A stretch of 13,686 bases of DNA from SFWF01 sp045587065 (GTDB lineage: Bacteria > Bacillota > Clostridia > Oscillospirales > Acutalibacteraceae). Where the stretch lies: positions 1-13,686 of the forward strand of contig JAZNBQ010000108.1 of the NCBI GenBank assembly GCA_045587065.1, written 5' to 3'. Position 1 is the stretch's first letter; the number at the start of each line of letters is the position of its first letter. The notes below the pieces were generated by a model. It saw nothing but the letters and a program-made list of their open reading frames with translations. It was not told the DNA's origin and ran no database searches. Below, piece by piece: positions 12,155-13,686 of the stretch. The translations under genes were made by a program, and so were the position numbers.

Positions 12155-13516
12155 ATGAGGGAAAAAACAATAGCTGCAGTTTCCACCCCCACAGGAGAAG
12201 GGGGAATAGGTGTTGTTAGAATATCGGGTAGCGAGGCAATTGCTATCGGCGATAAGGTTTTTTGTAGCTTTACGGGGAAAAAACTTTCGTCAATTGCAGG
12301 CTATACCGCCCTCTTCGGCAAGGTAAAGCAAGGGGACGAGGTGGTGGACGAAGCTATAGCTACCGTGTTCAGAGCGCCTAAAAGTTATACAGGAGAGGAC
12401 ATCTGCGAGATTTCTTGTCACGGTGGCAGATACGTTACCGAAATGGTTTTAAGAGCTGTCTTAGAGGCAGGTGCTTCTGCGGCGGCTCCGGGAGAATTTA
12501 CCAAAAGAGCCTTTTTAAACGGAAAGATGGATTTGGCTCAGGCAGAAAGCGTAGCAGGTCTTATTTCTGCAAGGGGCAAAGAAGAATTAAAGCTTCAGCT
12601 TAGCGCAAAGGACGGAAGAATTTCCAGAGAAATAGAAAAAATTGAGGGACTTCTTTTAGAGTTTTCCTCAGACCTTGCAGCATATAACGATTATCCTGAC
12701 GAGGATTTGTCCGAGCTGGACCCTGAAAACTTTAATAAAATTCTTTATAAAGCAAAAGATGCCTTAGAGAAACTTCTTAAAAATTACGATAGCGGAAGCC
12801 TTCTTTTAGAGGGTGTGAGAACGGCAATAATTGGAAAGCCCAACGTAGGAAAATCTACCCTTATGAATTTGCTTGCAGGTAAGAACCGCTCTATTGTTAC
12901 CGAAATTGCAGGAACAACAAGAGACGTTATAGAGGACACTGTAAGACTTGGAAAAATAACCCTTTTGCTTGCCGACACTGCAGGAATAAGAGAAACCAAA
13001 GACATAGTTGAAAACGCAGGAGTAGATTTGGCAAAAGAAAAATTGGAAAACGCCCAGCTTGTTTTGGCGGTTTTCGATACCTCTGCACCCTTTGATTCAG
13101 ACGACCTTAAAATATTAAGTCTTATAAAAGACAAAAATTGTATAGTTGTTTTAAACAAAACAGATAAGGGCAGCCTTGCAGATAAAACTCTTTTAAAGGA
13201 TTTTGAAACTGTGGAAATTTCCGCAAAAGAGGGAATTGGCGCAGACCTTTTAGAGTCTGCCGTATTAAAGGTAACAAAGGTAGAAAACATAGACCCCTCT
13301 GCCGCAGTGTTTATAAGCCGCAGACAACACGACCTTGCCTTAAAGGCGCTAAAGTCGGTAAACGAAGCGGTAGATATTTTAAATTCAGGTATGACCCTGG
13401 ACGCCGTAGGGGTGTTAATAGACGAAGCATTAACTCAGCTTTATTCTATAGATGGAAAGCGTGTTACAAACGAGGTTGCCGACGAGGTTTTCCGTCGTTT
13501 TTGTGTTGGAAAGTAG
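12155..13516 (+). CDS. mnmE: tRNA modification GTPase MnmE
   Basis: GTPase that, with MnmG, installs the carboxymethylaminomethyl group at position 5 of the wobble uridine (U34) of several tRNAs, using methylenetetrahydrofolate. The 453-residue product shows the N-terminal tetrahydrofolate-binding domain (about 1-118: IAAVSTPTGEGGIGVVRISG, RAPKSYTGEDICEISCHGG, APGEFTKRAFLNGKMDLAQAE), a helical domain interrupted by the G domain, and the C-terminal FCVGK with the conserved Cys451. G motifs are GKPNVGKS (227-234), GTTRD (253-257), DTAG (274-277), NKTD (334-337) and SAK (356-358). AAGGAG lies a few bases before the ATG. mnmG starts 12 bp after the stop, so both subunits of the complex are expressed together. 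Confidence 0.98.
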   Translation: MREKTIAAVSTPTGEGGIGVVRISGSEAIAIGDKVFCSFTGKKLSSIAGYTALFGKVKQGDEVVDEAIATVFRAPKSYTGEDICEISCHGGRYVTEMVLRAVLEAGASAAAPGEFTKRAFLNGKMDLAQAESVAGLISARGKEELKLQLSAKDGRISREIEKIEGLLLEFSSDLAAYNDYPDEDLSELDPENFNKILYKAKDALEKLLKNYDSGSLLLEGVRTAIIGKPNVGKSTLMNLLAGKNRSIVTEIAGTTRDVIEDTVRLGKITLLLADTAGIRETKDIVENAGVDLAKEKLENAQLVLAVFDTSAPFDSDDLKILSLIKDKNCIVVLNKTDKGSLADKTLLKDFETVEISAKEGIGADLLESAVLKVTKVENIDPSAAVFISRRQHDLALKALKSVNEAVDILNSGMTLDAVGVLIDEALTQLYSIDGKRVTNEVADEVFRRFCVGK

Positions 13517-13528
13517 GTAAAAGTCTTT

Positions 13529-13686
13529 ATGAATTATAAAGCAGGAAATTTTGATGTTGCCGTTATCGGTGCAGGACATGCAGGAATAGAAGCCGCACTT
13601 GCTGCCGCAAGACTTGGCGCTAAAACTGTGATGTTTTGCATTAATCTTGACTCGGTAGGCAATATGCCCTGTAACCCATCTATCGG
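13529..13686 (+). CDS. mnmG: tRNA uridine-5-carboxymethylaminomethyl modification enzyme MnmG, 5' part
   Basis: FAD-dependent partner of MnmE in U34 modification. Only the first 52 codons are present; the frame is open to the window end. The translation NFDVAVIGAGHAGIEAALAA carries the dinucleotide-binding GxGxxG near residues 14-19, and SVGNMPCNPSIG near the edge corresponds to the conserved CNPxIGG segment of the GidA/MnmG family. The ribosome binding site is weak (AGGT at 13515-13518, overlapping the mnmE stop), which suggests translational coupling to mnmE. The full protein would normally be about 620-630 residues. Confidence 0.95.
   Translation, partial: MNYKAGNFDVAVIGAGHAGIEAALAAARLGAKTVMFCINLDSVGNMPCNPSI

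Overview
The window looks like a low-GC Gram-positive anaerobe of the class Clostridia, probably an uncultured gut-type lineage. This is inferred from near-consensus sigma-A promoters with 17-bp spacers, strong AGGAGG-type ribosome binding sites, a Bacillus/Clostridium-type LexA operator, and the protein sequences. No species call is possible from sequence reading alone.

Layout. (1) 88-3757: a glycolytic operon pgk-tpiA-gpmI behind one promoter and closed by a strong terminator. Bases 1-87 hold no gene that I can identify. (2) 3812-5659: pckG (GTP-dependent PEP carboxykinase) with its own promoter. Together these genes cover lower glycolysis, gluconeogenesis and the PEP/oxaloacetate node. (3) 5668-8732: the rpsO-pnp pair (ribosomal protein S15 and polynucleotide phosphorylase). 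rpsO has a leader in which its ribosome binding site can be base-paired. A 276-bp element bounded by 28-bp inverted repeats, followed by two perfect hairpins, lies between rpsO and pnp; the gene-free stretch 6063-6520 is explained mainly by these structures. (4) 8733-9846: an AT-rich strip of four small genes between core genes. They are a Cys-rich microprotein (minus), a ribbon-helix-helix-like protein (plus), a PspC-domain membrane protein (plus) and a 69-residue single-span membrane protein (minus). The last has a perfect TTGACA-17-TATAAT promoter and a perfect LexA (SOS) box at its transcription start. (5) 9914-11201: a minus-strand pair, a cytidine-deaminase-like protein that has lost its catalytic residues followed by rsmA. 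(6) 11210-13686: a divergent plus-strand unit with an EamA-family transporter, mnmE and the start of mnmG, the last two forming the tRNA wobble-uridine modification complex.

Most promising observation: the LexA-controlled small membrane protein at 9552-9761, a candidate SOS-induced membrane effector such as a division inhibitor or TisB-like peptide, with no resemblance that I can see to YneA or SosA. Next are the inverted-repeat element between rpsO and pnp, the inactive deaminase-fold protein upstream of rsmA, the Shine-Dalgarno-masking helix in the rpsO leader, and an unlisted Cys-rich microprotein on the minus strand.
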